A stretch of DNA of 64,000 nucleotides from Neobacillus mesonae (GCF_001636315.1 NZ_KV440949.1:63203-127202); one strand, 5' to 3'; numbered from the stretch's first letter, positions 1 to 8,563 are shown. Translations and numbers: made by a program. The notes: generated from the sequence alone by a model not told the origin.

Positions 1-1
1 C

Positions 2-874
2 TTAAAAGACAAGTATGTCTTGATTACAGGAGCAACAAGCGGGATAGGACTTGCAGCAGCAAAGGCCATTGCAGCTCGAGGTGCAAATATAGGGATTATT
101 GCCAGGAATCCAGGCAAAGCAGAGGAAATTTCAGATCTATTAAAAAGGCAAACAACGGAACCAATTAATATCGATCTATTTATTGCTGACCTTTCCTCCC
201 AAAGATCTATTCGAAAAGCAGCTGCACAGATTCTTGAAAGATGTCCAAGAATCGATGTTTTAGTGAATAATGCAGGTGCTTTATTCGATACCTTTCAAGA
301 AACCGAAGAAGGAGTGGAAATGACCTGGGCACTTAACCACCTGGCTCCCTTTCTACTCACCTCATTGCTGCTGGATCGTCTAAAGGAAAGTGATTCCGCA
401 CGAATTATCAATACTGCTTCACATGGACATAAAATGATAAAAAAAGGTTTTGAGTTTGATAATGGGAAGCATCTTTATCGAGGGTTTAAAAAGTTACTAG
501 GCGGCCCAACAATCCGTTATGCACAAACCAAGCTGGCCAATATCCTATTTACATCTGAATTAGCCCGTCGTCTAGAAGGGTCAAATGTCACGGTTTATTG
601 TTTCGATCCAGGACTGGTTGCTACAAATTTCAATCAAAATAATGGAATAATGGCCAAAGCAACCATGGCGGTCATGAATCTTTTTTCCCGTACACCAGAG
701 AAAGGCGCTGATACATTGGTATGGCTTGCTGAATTAAAGAATGTCTCCAATCTAAACGGCCATTATTTTGCTGATCGACAGCAGAAGGCACCTACAGAAT
801 TAGCAGCTGATAAAGAATTAGCAAGGAAACTTTGGAACATTAGTGATGAGCAAGTTCAGTTATCATTGCTTTAA
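2..874 (+). CDS. SDR family oxidoreductase (5' end outside window)
   Basis: NAD(P)-dependent short-chain dehydrogenase/reductase, substrate unknown. The frame is open to base 2 and reads LKDKYVLITGATSGIG, so the true start lies just left of the window; a TTG at 20 would remove the first Rossmann strand. Seen: the TGATSGIG cofactor loop, an NNAG motif, the catalytic serine in NTASHG and the YAQTK (YxxxK) active site. The overall pattern resembles retinol-dehydrogenase/WW-oxidoreductase-like SDRs, but that is only family resemblance. The TetR gene begins 15 bases after the stop, so the two are probably co-transcribed and the regulator may control this enzyme. Confidence 0.9.
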   Translation, partial: LKDKYVLITGATSGIGLAAAKAIAARGANIGIIARNPGKAEEISDLLKRQTTEPINIDLFIADLSSQRSIRKAAAQILERCPRIDVLVNNAGALFDTFQETEEGVEMTWALNHLAPFLLTSLLLDRLKESDSARIINTASHGHKMIKKGFEFDNGKHLYRGFKKLLGGPTIRYAQTKLANILFTSELARRLEGSNVTVYCFDPGLVATNFNQNNGIMAKATMAVMNLFSRTPEKGADTLVWLAELKNVSNLNGHYFADRQQKAPTELAADKELARKLWNISDEQVQLSLL

Positions 875-888
875 CCACTAAAGAGGAT

Positions 889-1500
889 TTGAAAACAAAG
901 AAGAATCGGGTGAAAAGAATGTCTCGTTTTAATGATGACCAACTGGAAAAAATCCATGAGAAACGAAGGAAACAAATTAAGGAAGCGGCTTTAAAAGTAT
1001 TTGCACGCCGTGGACTCATTGGCACGAAAATGAACATGATAGCGAAAGAGGCTGGCATCAGCCAAGGTCTTTCTTATCGATATTACCATTCCAAGGATGA
1101 ACTTTTTATTGAACTTGTAAAGGACGCAATGGAAGAAACCGTTGAGGCATTTACTTCATTGGAAAATATGACTGGTTCTCCTTCGGAAAAAATCAAACAA
1201 TTGACCAAAAAAATGCTAGATGCTAGTAATAGATATTCGTTTATGCTCATACAACAAGTTCAAATTTCGGATGAAGTCCCTGACAAGGCAAAGGAAATTA
1301 TTCAACAATACCCCATCTCCTCTTTAATCGAGCAAATAATCCCTATTTTTAAAAACGGCCAGAATACTGGTGAATTCTGTAAAGGGAACCCAGCTAAGCT
1401 ATTGATGCTCTACTTCTCCGTTATTTCAGGTTTAATGTTACTCCCGAATGCGACTGAGGACATAGATATAGATATTTTAATGAAATTATTATGTGAATAA
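889..1500 (+). CDS. TetR/AcrR family transcriptional regulator
   Basis: DNA-binding repressor-type protein of about 200 residues. The N-terminal helix-turn-helix is clear (AALKVFARRGLIGTKMNMIA, then KEAGISQGLSYRYYHSKDEL), followed by a helical ligand-binding region without a recognisable specificity. The start is uncertain: TTG at 889 has AGAGG only 2 bases upstream, while ATG at 919 gives a protein starting MSRFNDDQ with only a weak GGGTGA. The gene follows the SDR by 15 bases and ends just before a strong terminator, so SDR-tetR is probably a two-gene unit with autoregulation, a common arrangement for this family. Confidence 0.88.
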   Translation: MKTKKNRVKRMSRFNDDQLEKIHEKRRKQIKEAALKVFARRGLIGTKMNMIAKEAGISQGLSYRYYHSKDELFIELVKDAMEETVEAFTSLENMTGSPSEKIKQLTKKMLDASNRYSFMLIQQVQISDEVPDKAKEIIQQYPISSLIEQIIPIFKNGQNTGEFCKGNPAKLLMLYFSVISGLMLLPNATEDIDIDILMKLLCE

Positions 1501-1543
1501 ATGAACCGTGATGGGAATTTTAATAGGGTATTCTTAAATTTAA

Positions 1544-1597
1544 AAAAAGTCCTGCCCCCGCCATGTTATGCCATCATTAACGGGGACAGGACTTTTT
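1544..1597 (+). terminator. Rho-independent terminator after tetR (bidirectional shape)
   Basis: AGTCCTGCCCCCG pairs with CGGGGACAGGACT across a loop of about 20 bases. It is flanked by an A run on the left and TTTTT on the right, so it could stop transcription from both sides (tetR and the leftward binding-protein gene). Confidence 0.85.
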
Positions 1598-1676
1598 ACT
1601 TATTACCCTAAGGGTTCTAAAATAAGGACTAAAGATTATTATCAGCTATAGGTTATTTCGTATGATTGCCCTAACC

Positions 1677-2699
1677 TTATTGAACAAACGAATAATCTAT
1701 TAATTCATCGATATTCGGCTCTTTATCTATTAATTTTTGATCCAGCCAAAATTCAATGCTTAGTTTTGTGAGATCATATATTTTTCCTGGATTTTCTTTT
1801 GTCCCGAAATAGGTTTTATTAGCTTTCTCGTCATAAAATTTTACTCCCTTTAATGACTCTTCCAGCTCCGCTGGGGATTGACCCATAGCTTTCCCCATGA
1901 TTTTTAAGCTTTCTTCCCTATTAGTTTTATAGTATTCGATTGCTTCAAACCATGATTTAGTGATCGCTTTAACAGCTTTTGGGTTTTGTTTGACAAAATC
2001 GGCTCTCATACCAAGCGTACCGGTAATAACACCTGGAGATGCATCACTTGATAAAAGAACATTCCCAAAATCGCTTTGTTTGGCCTTCGATAACCATGGC
2101 TCCCATGTGACGGCTGCATCGACTTTTTTAGCAATAAACGCGGCACCGGCATCACCAGCCGTCATATTTTGTGCATTAATTTCTTTATAATCAATTCCCT
2201 GTTCTTTTAATAAATAGAGGAACCAGAAAAAGCTTGCCCCTCCATCCGTCTGTACAGCCACGCTCTTCCCTCTTAAATCTTTAATACTATTAATTCCTTT
2301 CTTCGCAACGATCCCATCGCCGCCATTTGAATCATCCGTTGCAAAGACCTGAACAACCGGAACATCGCTTGCGGCCGTTACAATATGTGTATCCACTGTT
2401 GTGACGAAACCTTGAATACGATTTGCAGCTAATGAACTTCTTCTGTCAGCAACACTTTCCATTTTCACTAGATCTACATCGATTCCATTCTTCTTAAATA
2501 ATCCTTTTTCCTTTGCGATATACAATGGTGCAAATCCTACCCATGTAGACACCGCAATAGAAAACTCGTTGTTTTCTTTAGATTGACTATCCTTTGGTTT
2601 CGATTCTTTTGAATCCGTACTGCCTTTTGCGGTACACCCGGTTATTACCAACATTGCGATCAGGAAAATGGCCATCCAACGTTTTCTCACTCGCCTCAA
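1677..2699 (-). CDS. ABC transporter solute-binding lipoprotein (SsuA/NitT/TauT-like)
   Basis: Extracytoplasmic binding protein of the family that captures sulfonates, nitrate, taurine or thiamine precursors. The N terminus is basic, then hydrophobic, ending in the lipobox VITGC, so it should be lipid-anchored outside the membrane; a KDSQSKE-type linker follows. WVGFAPLYIAKEKGLFKK is the characteristic entry to the NMT1/SsuA-like fold. The start is ambiguous: TTG at 2699 or GTG at 2690, both near GGGGGTTGAGGCGA. No permease or ATPase gene lies beside it, which is unusual. Substrate cannot be told from sequence. Confidence 0.85.
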   Translation of the reverse strand: MRRVRKRWMAIFLIAMLVITGCTAKGSTDSKESKPKDSQSKENNEFSIAVSTWVGFAPLYIAKEKGLFKKNGIDVDLVKMESVADRRSSLAANRIQGFVTTVDTHIVTAASDVPVVQVFATDDSNGGDGIVAKKGINSIKDLRGKSVAVQTDGGASFFWFLYLLKEQGIDYKEINAQNMTAGDAGAAFIAKKVDAAVTWEPWLSKAKQSDFGNVLLSSDASPGVITGTLGMRADFVKQNPKAVKAITKSWFEAIEYYKTNREESLKIMGKAMGQSPAELEESLKGVKFYDEKANKTYFGTKENPGKIYDLTKLSIEFWLDQKLIDKEPNIDELIDYSFVQ

Positions 2700-2777
2700 C
2701 CCCCAAAGTTTTTTGATTTTTACTGCTACATATAATTGAAAAATCTTGAGTCAACCTGTGTAATCGTAATGAAGTTA

Positions 2778-3470
2778 TTAATCTTTTAAGAGAATCACAT
2801 GAACTTTTCCAGGTCCGTGAACGCCTAAAGCCAATTCCATTTCAATATCACCTGTCCTGCTTGGGCCAGTGATGAAATTAATGCATGAAGGCAATCCATT
2901 TGAAATCTGGTCATGAATGGCCGCAACACTATCTGATAATCTAGGGAAAATCGTACTCTCTGATAAAATCGCTACATAAACAGGAGGCAACGCACTAACC
3001 AAACGTCCGCGCCCGCCTCCATTCCATAAGACAACGGTTCCTGTCTCTGAAAGTCCCATCTCAGCAAACGTGATGCCCATATCCACCTTTGATACTAAGT
3101 CACGGAGCTCTTGTTCATCACCCATTGGATCCCAAACTTGAAACTCGACTTTTTTTTCAAAAAAGTGTTTGCCAAGCTGAAGCTGATGCAATCGATCATC
3201 ATCCCAGCTTATTGCGGATGTAACCTTAAATTTTTGAATAATGAAATCCAAGGCATCGGCCATTTCAGAACGGTCGATATGACTTACTTCCGTATTCAAA
3301 GCCGCCAAATTTCCGATAAATGGTTGAATCAACTTTTTTCGGTCGTTTTCTCGATGTAGCTGCTCATAAGGCATCTGTTGCCAATTTGGTGGTGTAACAG
3401 CATGACGACGATGCCGTCCCAATTTACCTGCTATCGTATTTAGAAACGATTCTTGTCGTTCGGCTTCCAT
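2778..3470 (-). CDS. lutC: Lactate utilization protein C (LutC)
   Basis: Third gene of the lactate-oxidation operon; LutABC together oxidise L-lactate to pyruvate in the cytoplasm. The protein is a single LUD domain, with the late segment EMGLSETGTVVLWNGGGRGR and a C-terminal LGVHGPGKVHVILL strand typical of the family. I place the start at ATG 3468-3470: it sits 1 base after the lutB stop and has GGGGGG about 8 bases upstream, while the longer frame to 3506 runs inside lutB. Expression is expected to be coupled to lutB. Confidence 0.93.
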   Translation of the reverse strand: MEAERQESFLNTIAGKLGRHRRHAVTPPNWQQMPYEQLHRENDRKKLIQPFIGNLAALNTEVSHIDRSEMADALDFIIQKFKVTSAISWDDDRLHQLQLGKHFFEKKVEFQVWDPMGDEQELRDLVSKVDMGITFAEMGLSETGTVVLWNGGGRGRLVSALPPVYVAILSESTIFPRLSDSVAAIHDQISNGLPSCINFITGPSRTGDIEMELALGVHGPGKVHVILLKD

Positions 3471-3471
3471 C

Positions 3472-4881
3472 TTACTGCCCCCCTTTTTCCTTCTTCCACC
3501 AATCACGGAAGGATTGTTTTGCAGGTCTTGGAAGGTCTCTTACTTCCGTCCAGCCTTTTAAAAGGCCGGGTCCTTTTTTAATATGGTCGTCCTTTGAAAT
3601 GAACGCAGAACTTGCATGGGCCATTTTAACAGCTTTATCAAAAACAAATGGATGACTGGTCATGTAGCCAAATCCTTTAAATGCGAGTTTTTCTGTCAAT
3701 GGAGCTAACCCTTTTTCCACTTCATCCTTTCGATGTTGTAGCAGAAGGTCATGTAACGGTATTTTAACCGGACAAACCTCGGTACACGCCCCGCAGAGAC
3801 TTGAGGCATACGGAAGTTCCTTATATTCTTCATATCCTTTTAATAAAGGAGTAAGCACCGCCCCAATCGGACCGCTGTAAACATTACCGTAAGCATGCCC
3901 CCCTATATTTCGGTATACTGGGCAAACATTCGAACAGGCACCACATCGGATACATTTCAATACCTCTTGGTAAGCTGTTCCTAAAATATCAGAACGCCCA
4001 TTGTCCAAAATAACCAAATGGAATTCTTCAGGCCCATCGAGTTCTTCCGGTAAACGAGGGCCGTTGATCACTGTCATATAAGAAGTAATTTTTTGACCCG
4101 CAGCGCTGCGGGTTAACATGGAGACGACGATATCTAATTCTTTCCACGTCGGAACGAGGCGCTCCATTCCCATGATGGCAATGTGTACTTTCGGTAAAGT
4201 GGTGGTTAAACGCGCGTTGCCTTCATTGCTTATCAGGACAACTGACCCCGATTCGGCCACCGCAAAGTTACAACCCGTGATGCCAATATCGGCCTTTAAA
4301 AATTTTTCCCGTAAATGTTCTCTTGCGAATTTCAGTAATGCATCGGTTTCTGCTGGAATCGTTCGGCCCGCCTCTTTAGAGAAGAGTTTGGCCACTTGCT
4401 GCTTTGATTTATGCATAGATGGAGATATGATGTGGGATGGGGTTTCACCGGCTAGTTGAATGATATATTCACCAAGGTCCGATTCTGCAACATTTACTCC
4501 TATTTCCTCTAAATGTTTATTGAGGTGAATTTCTTCTGTAACCATGGACTTGGATTTAACAACTGATTTTGCACTTATTTCCTTCGTCAGGTTTACCACA
4601 TAGGAAATGGCATCCTCTGCTTTTGCAGCAAAATGCACATGCCCTCCATTTTTCCGAACATTAGCCGCCAGTTGTTCTAGATAACTATCTAAATTTTCAA
4701 TGGTATGACTTCGAATCTTTGAAGCTATTTCCTTCCATTCTTCCACATTACCTAAATCCTCGGCTGCTTCCATCCATCCTGTTCGAAACCGGTCTTGTAC
4801 GAGCGGAACGGCCTTTCTCATTTGTGAATCGTTTAGTGCTTTATCTACTCGTCCAAGAAAATCGATCTCTTCAACATTCAC
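3472..4881 (-). CDS. lutB: Lactate utilization iron-sulfur protein LutB
   Basis: Iron-sulfur subunit of the LutABC lactate oxidase system. An N-terminal LUD domain (about residues 70-300; GCNFAVAESGSVVLISNEGN around 203-222) precedes ferredoxin-type cysteines C310, C313, C316, C320 and C363, C366, C370, which should hold [4Fe-4S] clusters. Length (469 residues) is normal for LutB. The start overlaps lutA by 11 bases and the stop nearly touches lutC, so the three form one translationally coupled unit. Confidence 0.95.
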   Translation of the reverse strand: MNVEEIDFLGRVDKALNDSQMRKAVPLVQDRFRTGWMEAAEDLGNVEEWKEIASKIRSHTIENLDSYLEQLAANVRKNGGHVHFAAKAEDAISYVVNLTKEISAKSVVKSKSMVTEEIHLNKHLEEIGVNVAESDLGEYIIQLAGETPSHIISPSMHKSKQQVAKLFSKEAGRTIPAETDALLKFAREHLREKFLKADIGITGCNFAVAESGSVVLISNEGNARLTTTLPKVHIAIMGMERLVPTWKELDIVVSMLTRSAAGQKITSYMTVINGPRLPEELDGPEEFHLVILDNGRSDILGTAYQEVLKCIRCGACSNVCPVYRNIGGHAYGNVYSGPIGAVLTPLLKGYEEYKELPYASSLCGACTEVCPVKIPLHDLLLQHRKDEVEKGLAPLTEKLAFKGFGYMTSHPFVFDKAVKMAHASSAFISKDDHIKKGPGLLKGWTEVRDLPRPAKQSFRDWWKKEKGGQ

Positions 4882-5605
4882 TTCTCTCCCTCCTTGCTAA
4901 CACTTCCGCAATATGCGCCACTTGGATTTTGCTTCCGTTTTTTCGTAATCTTCCTTGAATGTTCAAAAGGCAGCCCAAATCTGCTCCAATAAGAACATTA
5001 GCCCCAGTCGAAGCAATATGTTCAATTTTTTCATCGAGCATTTTTTCGGAGATTGGGCTCATTTTTGCCGCAAAGGTGCCGCCGAATCCACAGCAATCTT
5101 GACAATATGGCAGTTCCTTTAGCTCTAAGCCCTCCACTTGAGACAAAAGCTGAAGGGGCTCATTTCTTATCCCCATTCCTCTGCTCATATGGCATGAGTT
5201 GTGGAACGTTGCTGTTTCGGAAAGTTTGGAATCAAGTTCAGTCATGTGTAAAATATTGACTAAGAAGTCTGTTAATTCATACGTTTTCCCTGCTAACTCT
5301 TCCGCTTTCTTATACCATTCGGGCTCCTCTTTAAATAAATCCTTATAATAATGACACACCATACTTGCACATGAACCGGATGGAGTCACGACATATTCAC
5401 TGTGCTCAAATGCCTTAATCATTTGTTTTGCCGCTTTCTTTGCATCCTTCTGAAATCCACTGTTATAAGCGGGCTGACCGCAGCATGTTTGTCCTTCAGG
5501 AAAATCCACTTCCACTCCACATCGATTCATCAGATCAACGACACTTTTACCTACTTGCGGGAAGAATACATCGGACAGACATGTTATCAATAACGAAACT
5601 TTCAT
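4871..5605 (-). CDS. lutA: Lactate utilization protein A (LutA), CCG-domain
   Basis: First gene of lutABC. The protein has the two cysteine-rich CCG motifs of heterodisulfide reductase/glycolate oxidase Fe-S subunits: CCGQPAYNSG near residue 41 and CQDCCGFGGTF in the second half. Length 244 is usual for LutA. ATG at 5605 has GAGGAGG about 5 bases upstream, a strong ribosome site. The gene is divergent from a LysR-type regulator with 161 bases between; in Bacillus subtilis lut is controlled by a GntR protein (LutR) and SinR, so LysR control here would be an inference from position. Confidence 0.95.
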   Translation of the reverse strand: MKVSLLITCLSDVFFPQVGKSVVDLMNRCGVEVDFPEGQTCCGQPAYNSGFQKDAKKAAKQMIKAFEHSEYVVTPSGSCASMVCHYYKDLFKEEPEWYKKAEELAGKTYELTDFLVNILHMTELDSKLSETATFHNSCHMSRGMGIRNEPLQLLSQVEGLELKELPYCQDCCGFGGTFAAKMSPISEKMLDEKIEHIASTGANVLIGADLGCLLNIQGRLRKNGSKIQVAHIAEVLARRERSEC

Positions 5606-5654
5606 ACAAACCTCCTCGGGGGAAAATTACTCTCTAAGCAAGATCTTACAGATT

Positions 5655-5737
5655 TTAGTTTTCTAATAATTCTGATTATAAAACCATCTTAACACCCATA
5701 TTAGTATATAAAAACTATTTATTTTGTTAGTTTTCTA
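5655..5737. promoter_or_regulatory. lutA/lysR intergenic region with an 11-bp direct repeat
   Basis: TTAGTTTTCTA occurs at 5655-5665 and again at 5727-5737, exactly 72 bases apart, in the divergent promoter region. A TATAAT stands at 5738-5743 for the rightward gene and a leftward TATAAT at 5675-5680; neither has a good -35 box, which fits activator-dependent promoters. That these repeats bind the LysR protein is inference. Confidence 0.35.
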
Positions 5738-5766
5738 TATAATAAAGGTATAGAAGGAGGTTTTTT

Positions 5767-6654
5767 ATGGATATCCGTCAACTCCGTTATTTTGTCGTCA
5801 TCGCTGAAGAAAAACAACTTACCCGAGCTGCTGAAAGGCTTCATATGGCACAACCTCCCCTTAGCAGGCAGCTTAAATTATTGGAAGAGGAATTGGGTAC
5901 AACTTTGTTTGCAAGAAACGGTCGCTCTATGAATTTAACCGAAGCTGGTAAATTGCTGTATATCAGAGCTGAGAGTATCTTAAATCAATTAAACGAAACC
6001 ATTACGGAGGTAAAGGATACTGGCGAGGGGCTTAAAGGAGTACTATCTATCGGGACCATTCACACTTGTATCCCCGTTCTCTCAGAGAAAATTCGGTACT
6101 TTCAGGAAAAATATCCACTTGTTAGCTTTAGGATATACGAAGAAAGTCCATCCATCTTAAGTGAACAATTAGAAAAACGGGAAATTGAACTTGCAATTAT
6201 TCGCTCCCCCTTCAAAAAAGACATCTTTTCAATTCACAATTTACCAGAGGAACCTTTTGTGTTAGTCATGCCTGCACAGTGGCAAGAAGCCAATACACGT
6301 ACAACAATAATGTTAAATGAATTCAAGAATTTACCCCTTCTCTTTCTAAAAAAAGGGAAAAGCAAAGAAAGAAGTTATCATCAAATGTTCATTGATGAAT
6401 GTGACAAATTTGGTGTAGAGTTAAATATTGTATGCGAGTGCCCCGACGCGGCTTTTCTTCTCATGCTTGTCAAAGCAGGAATAGGCGCAACCATCCTGCC
6501 AAAAAGCTTTGTTACATTTAAAGTAGATGAATACGTGAAATTGATGGACATCTTAGATTTTCCTTGCCAATCCGAATCTTCAGTCATTTGGCTAAAGGAG
6601 CGCCAGCTTTCAAAAAGCGCCAGCCGATTCATTGAGACTTTTCAGAGTACTTAA
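5767..6654 (+). CDS. LysR family transcriptional regulator
   Basis: LysR-type regulator of 295 residues. The N-terminal winged helix is textbook: MDIRQLRYFVVIAEEKQ, then AAERLHMAQPPLSRQLKLLE and LGTTLFAR. The effector-binding domain follows (GTIHTCIPVLSEKIRYFQEK, then EIELAIIR, and late ILPKSF). ATG at 5767 has AGAAGGAGG 6 bases upstream. It diverges from lutABC, so it may respond to lactate or another alpha-hydroxy acid, but family members regulate many pathways and the ligand is unknown. Confidence 0.92.
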   Translation: MDIRQLRYFVVIAEEKQLTRAAERLHMAQPPLSRQLKLLEEELGTTLFARNGRSMNLTEAGKLLYIRAESILNQLNETITEVKDTGEGLKGVLSIGTIHTCIPVLSEKIRYFQEKYPLVSFRIYEESPSILSEQLEKREIELAIIRSPFKKDIFSIHNLPEEPFVLVMPAQWQEANTRTTIMLNEFKNLPLLFLKKGKSKERSYHQMFIDECDKFGVELNIVCECPDAAFLLMLVKAGIGATILPKSFVTFKVDEYVKLMDILDFPCQSESSVIWLKERQLSKSASRFIETFQST

Positions 6655-6655
6655 A

Positions 6656-6840
6656 TTTTCACCACTGATCCTAGTTTGAGGGGCTGCCTGGGCAAAATCA
6701 CGCCTTCTTTTTTACCGCTTAACCCTGGTTGAGGCGCTGCCCGGGCAAAATCAAGACTTCTTTTTTACCGCTGACCTGGAATTGTGGTGCTGATCGGCAG
6801 AATCATGCCACTATTTTTACCACTGTCCCCTCACATGGTG
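6656..6840. repeat. 53-bp tandem repeats, first cluster (about 3.5 degenerate units)
   Basis: The core ACCRCT of successive units starts at 6661, 6714, 6767 and 6819, spacings of 53, 53 and 52. Each unit has a T-run, ACCGCTTAACC-like core and a later CGGGCAAAATC segment. Same family as the array at 7191-7611. Not coding: the period is not a multiple of three. Confidence 0.85.
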
Positions 6841-6850
6841 CCCGACACCC
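6831..6850. repeat. Half copy of the 45-bp palindrome (degenerate)
   Basis: TCACATGGTGCCCGACACCC matches the right half of the palindromic family with one change; the left half is missing. Confidence 0.5.
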
Positions 6851-6942
6851 GTTTGAACAAAAATGTCATATTTAATAATTTCAAGAATATGTATGTACTA
6901 GGGAAACGTAAGTCTTTACTTTTTCTTGGAGAGGCCGGGGGA

Positions 6943-7047
6943 ATGAAAATTCACTTAGGTTTGGAGGAGAACCAGGATAGATACAGAAGTATTAATCCAG
7001 TTGCTCACACTGATAGTGATGATCATTGGGCTGGCTACAAAAGATAA
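6943..7047 (+). CDS. Possible small protein (34 residues), unknown
   Basis: A short frame starting ATG at 6943 after GGAGAGGCCGGGGGA and ending 12 bases before a strong terminator. The product begins MKIHLGLEENQDRYRSI and ends DDHWAGYKR; it matches no family I know. The same frame is open further upstream to 6784 but there runs through the tandem repeats, so I prefer the internal start. It could equally be a non-coding transcript. Confidence 0.3.
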   Translation: MKIHLGLEENQDRYRSINPVAHTDSDDHWAGYKR

Positions 7048-7059
7048 GTAAGACTACAG

Positions 7060-7095
7060 AAAAACGAGCCTTCAAAAATAGATGGCTCGTTTTTC
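7060..7095 (+). terminator. Rho-independent terminator
   Basis: AAAAACGAGCC and GGCTCGTTTTT form an 11-bp perfect stem over a 13-base loop, with T-runs in both directions. It follows the small ORF and lies between the two repeat clusters. Nothing recognisable lies between 7096 and 7190. Confidence 0.85.
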
Positions 7096-7190
7096 TATTT
7101 TATATGGGATTTATGGTAATGATAAATGCATTTGTTAACATAATAATTTTATACTAAACTATTTATCTACAGTGGTTAGAAGTGATGTCA

Positions 7191-7611
7191 TTTTTACTTT
7201 TGACCTTTTTTCAAGCGCTATTCGGACAATAGAATCCACTTCTTTTTACCGGGTGACCCCCTTCTCAGCACACCGCGGGTAATAGAACTCTTTTCTTTTT
7301 ACCGCTTGACCTCCTTCTAAGCACTCCGCGGGCAATAGAACCCTCTTCTTTTTACCGCCTGACCCCCTACTCAGCACTCCTCGGGCAATAGAACCATTTT
7401 CTTTTTACCGCCTAACCCCATACTCAGCACTCCTCGGGCAATAGAACCCTCTTCTTTTTACCGCCTCACACCCTTCAAAGGACCCAGCGGGCAATAGAAC
7501 CATCTACTTTTTACCACCTTACCCCTTCCGAGCACCCAGCGGGCAATAGACCCCTCTTCTTTTTACCGCCTGACCCTCTCCCTTGCACTCCGCGGGCAAT
7601 AGAACCCCCAT
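7191..7611. repeat. 53-bp tandem repeat array, 8 units
   Basis: Units begin with TTTTTAC at 7191, 7243, 7296, 7349, 7402, 7455, 7508 and 7560 (spacings 52-53). The common pattern is TTTTTACCGCCTGACC, a variable C-rich middle with CAGCACTC, then CGCGGGCAATAGAACC and a pyrimidine tail CTCTTC. Units differ from each other by several bases. No frame survives across units, no dyad as strong as in the 59.4-kb array, and no CRISPR-like alternation of constant and unique parts. Confidence 0.93.
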
Positions 7612-7652
7612 AAAATCACAACATCCTCTAATTCCCTCTTCTCCCACCGCCT

Positions 7653-8285
7653 TTAGAACAAATCAATCAATTTATTTTTAATAGCATACTTGACTAATTC
7701 GTGTTTTTCCTTGAATCCCAGCTTCCGCATGATATTGGCTTTGTGATTTTCCACCGTTTTTGGACTGATGCCCAGTTGTTTTCCGATTTGGATGTTAGTG
7801 TATCCAAGGGATGTTAGCCGGACAATTTCCTGCTCGCGGACGGTCAAAACGGAGGCAGCGTCTTCTTCCTCGGACAAGCGCTTGAATTGATGCTCGGGCA
7901 CCTTCGTTCGATAAAACCGCTTGCCTCTATACACAGCCTTCATGGCATCGAATAACTCATTTGAATGGCTATTTTTCAACAAATAGCCATGAATCCCGTG
8001 CTTCAAAGCTTTCCGGACATAAATTTCCTCATCATGCGTCGTCAAAGCGATGATTTTCACTTCTTCCGTTTCGAAAAGAATGGTTTGTGCTGTTGAGAAC
8101 CCGTCCAAGCCATCAGGCATCGACAAATCCATTAAAATAATGTCCGGTTTCTCCTTCAGCGCAAGCGTAATGGCTTCTGATCCGTCGCGTGCTTCTCCGA
8201 CCACCTGGATATCGGTGAATTTCTCCAATAGAAATCGAATTCCCTTTCTAATCAAAATATGATCATCGACGATTAATACCTTCAT
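7653..8285 (-). CDS. NarL/LuxR-type response regulator
   Basis: Two-component response regulator of 210 residues. The receiver domain has the acidic pair D7-D8, phospho-acceptor D53 in IILMDLSMP and the switch Thr in IALTTHD. The output domain is a GerE/LuxR helix-turn-helix (LTVREQEIVRL, GKQLGISPKTVENHKANIMR). Such regulators normally pair with a HisKA_3 kinase encoded just upstream; here only a 48-codon stump remains (8287-8433), so the regulator looks orphaned or cross-fed by another kinase. Start ATG 8283-8285 lies just after the stop of that stump. Confidence 0.93.
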   Translation of the reverse strand: MKVLIVDDHILIRKGIRFLLEKFTDIQVVGEARDGSEAITLALKEKPDIILMDLSMPDGLDGFSTAQTILFETEEVKIIALTTHDEEIYVRKALKHGIHGYLLKNSHSNELFDAMKAVYRGKRFYRTKVPEHQFKRLSEEEDAASVLTVREQEIVRLTSLGYTNIQIGKQLGISPKTVENHKANIMRKLGFKEKHELVKYAIKNKLIDLF

Positions 8286-8286
8286 A

Positions 8287-8433
8287 TCAACCCTCCGTAT
8301 CCAACGGTATTTGCATGGTAATCACGGTTCTCTCTCCCTCATTTCCCTGGACATTCCACCCAATCAGTCGTTTGGCGACCGGATTCATTTCAATCTTCCA
8401 GATAAATTTTCCTGAAATCTCGTTCATCCTCAA
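8287..8433 (-). pseudogene. Probable C-terminal remnant of a sensor histidine kinase
   Basis: Frame of 48 codons ending in TGA at 8287-8289, one base before the response-regulator ATG. It ends GERTVITMQIPLDTEG, which resembles the last strand of histidine-kinase ATPase domains (GTxVxxxIPL). No ATP-binding N/G boxes or H-box exist upstream; the frame closes near 8450 and the sulfide operon follows. A TTG at 8431-8433 has GGGAGG 7 bases upstream, so the stump may be translated and keep coupling to the regulator. Assignment rests on position and a short motif only. Confidence 0.4.
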
Positions 8434-8507
8434 CCCAATTCCTCCCTATTAAAAACCTCTATAAATCTATCTTATTGACGAGATAAGGAATATGAACTAA
8501 TATTGTC

Positions 8508-8550
8508 CAAAAATTAAAAAAGGGACTCTGGTCTTAAAACCAGGTCCCTG
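8508..8550 (-). terminator. Terminator of the sulfide-oxidation operon
   Basis: On the minus strand AGGGACCTGGT and ACCAGAGTCCCT pair (one bulge) and are followed by TTTTTTAATTTTT. It starts 14 bases after the stop of the CstB-like gene. Confidence 0.85.
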
Positions 8551-8563
8551 TAAACACCGAAAC

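Noticed and set aside
6784..7047. Long version of the small ORF
   Set aside because: Its first half runs through the 53-bp repeats and a palindrome half-copy; only the part after 6943 has a ribosome site.
7191..7611. CRISPR array
   Set aside because: The whole 53-base unit drifts together; there is no constant repeat with unique spacers and no cas gene.
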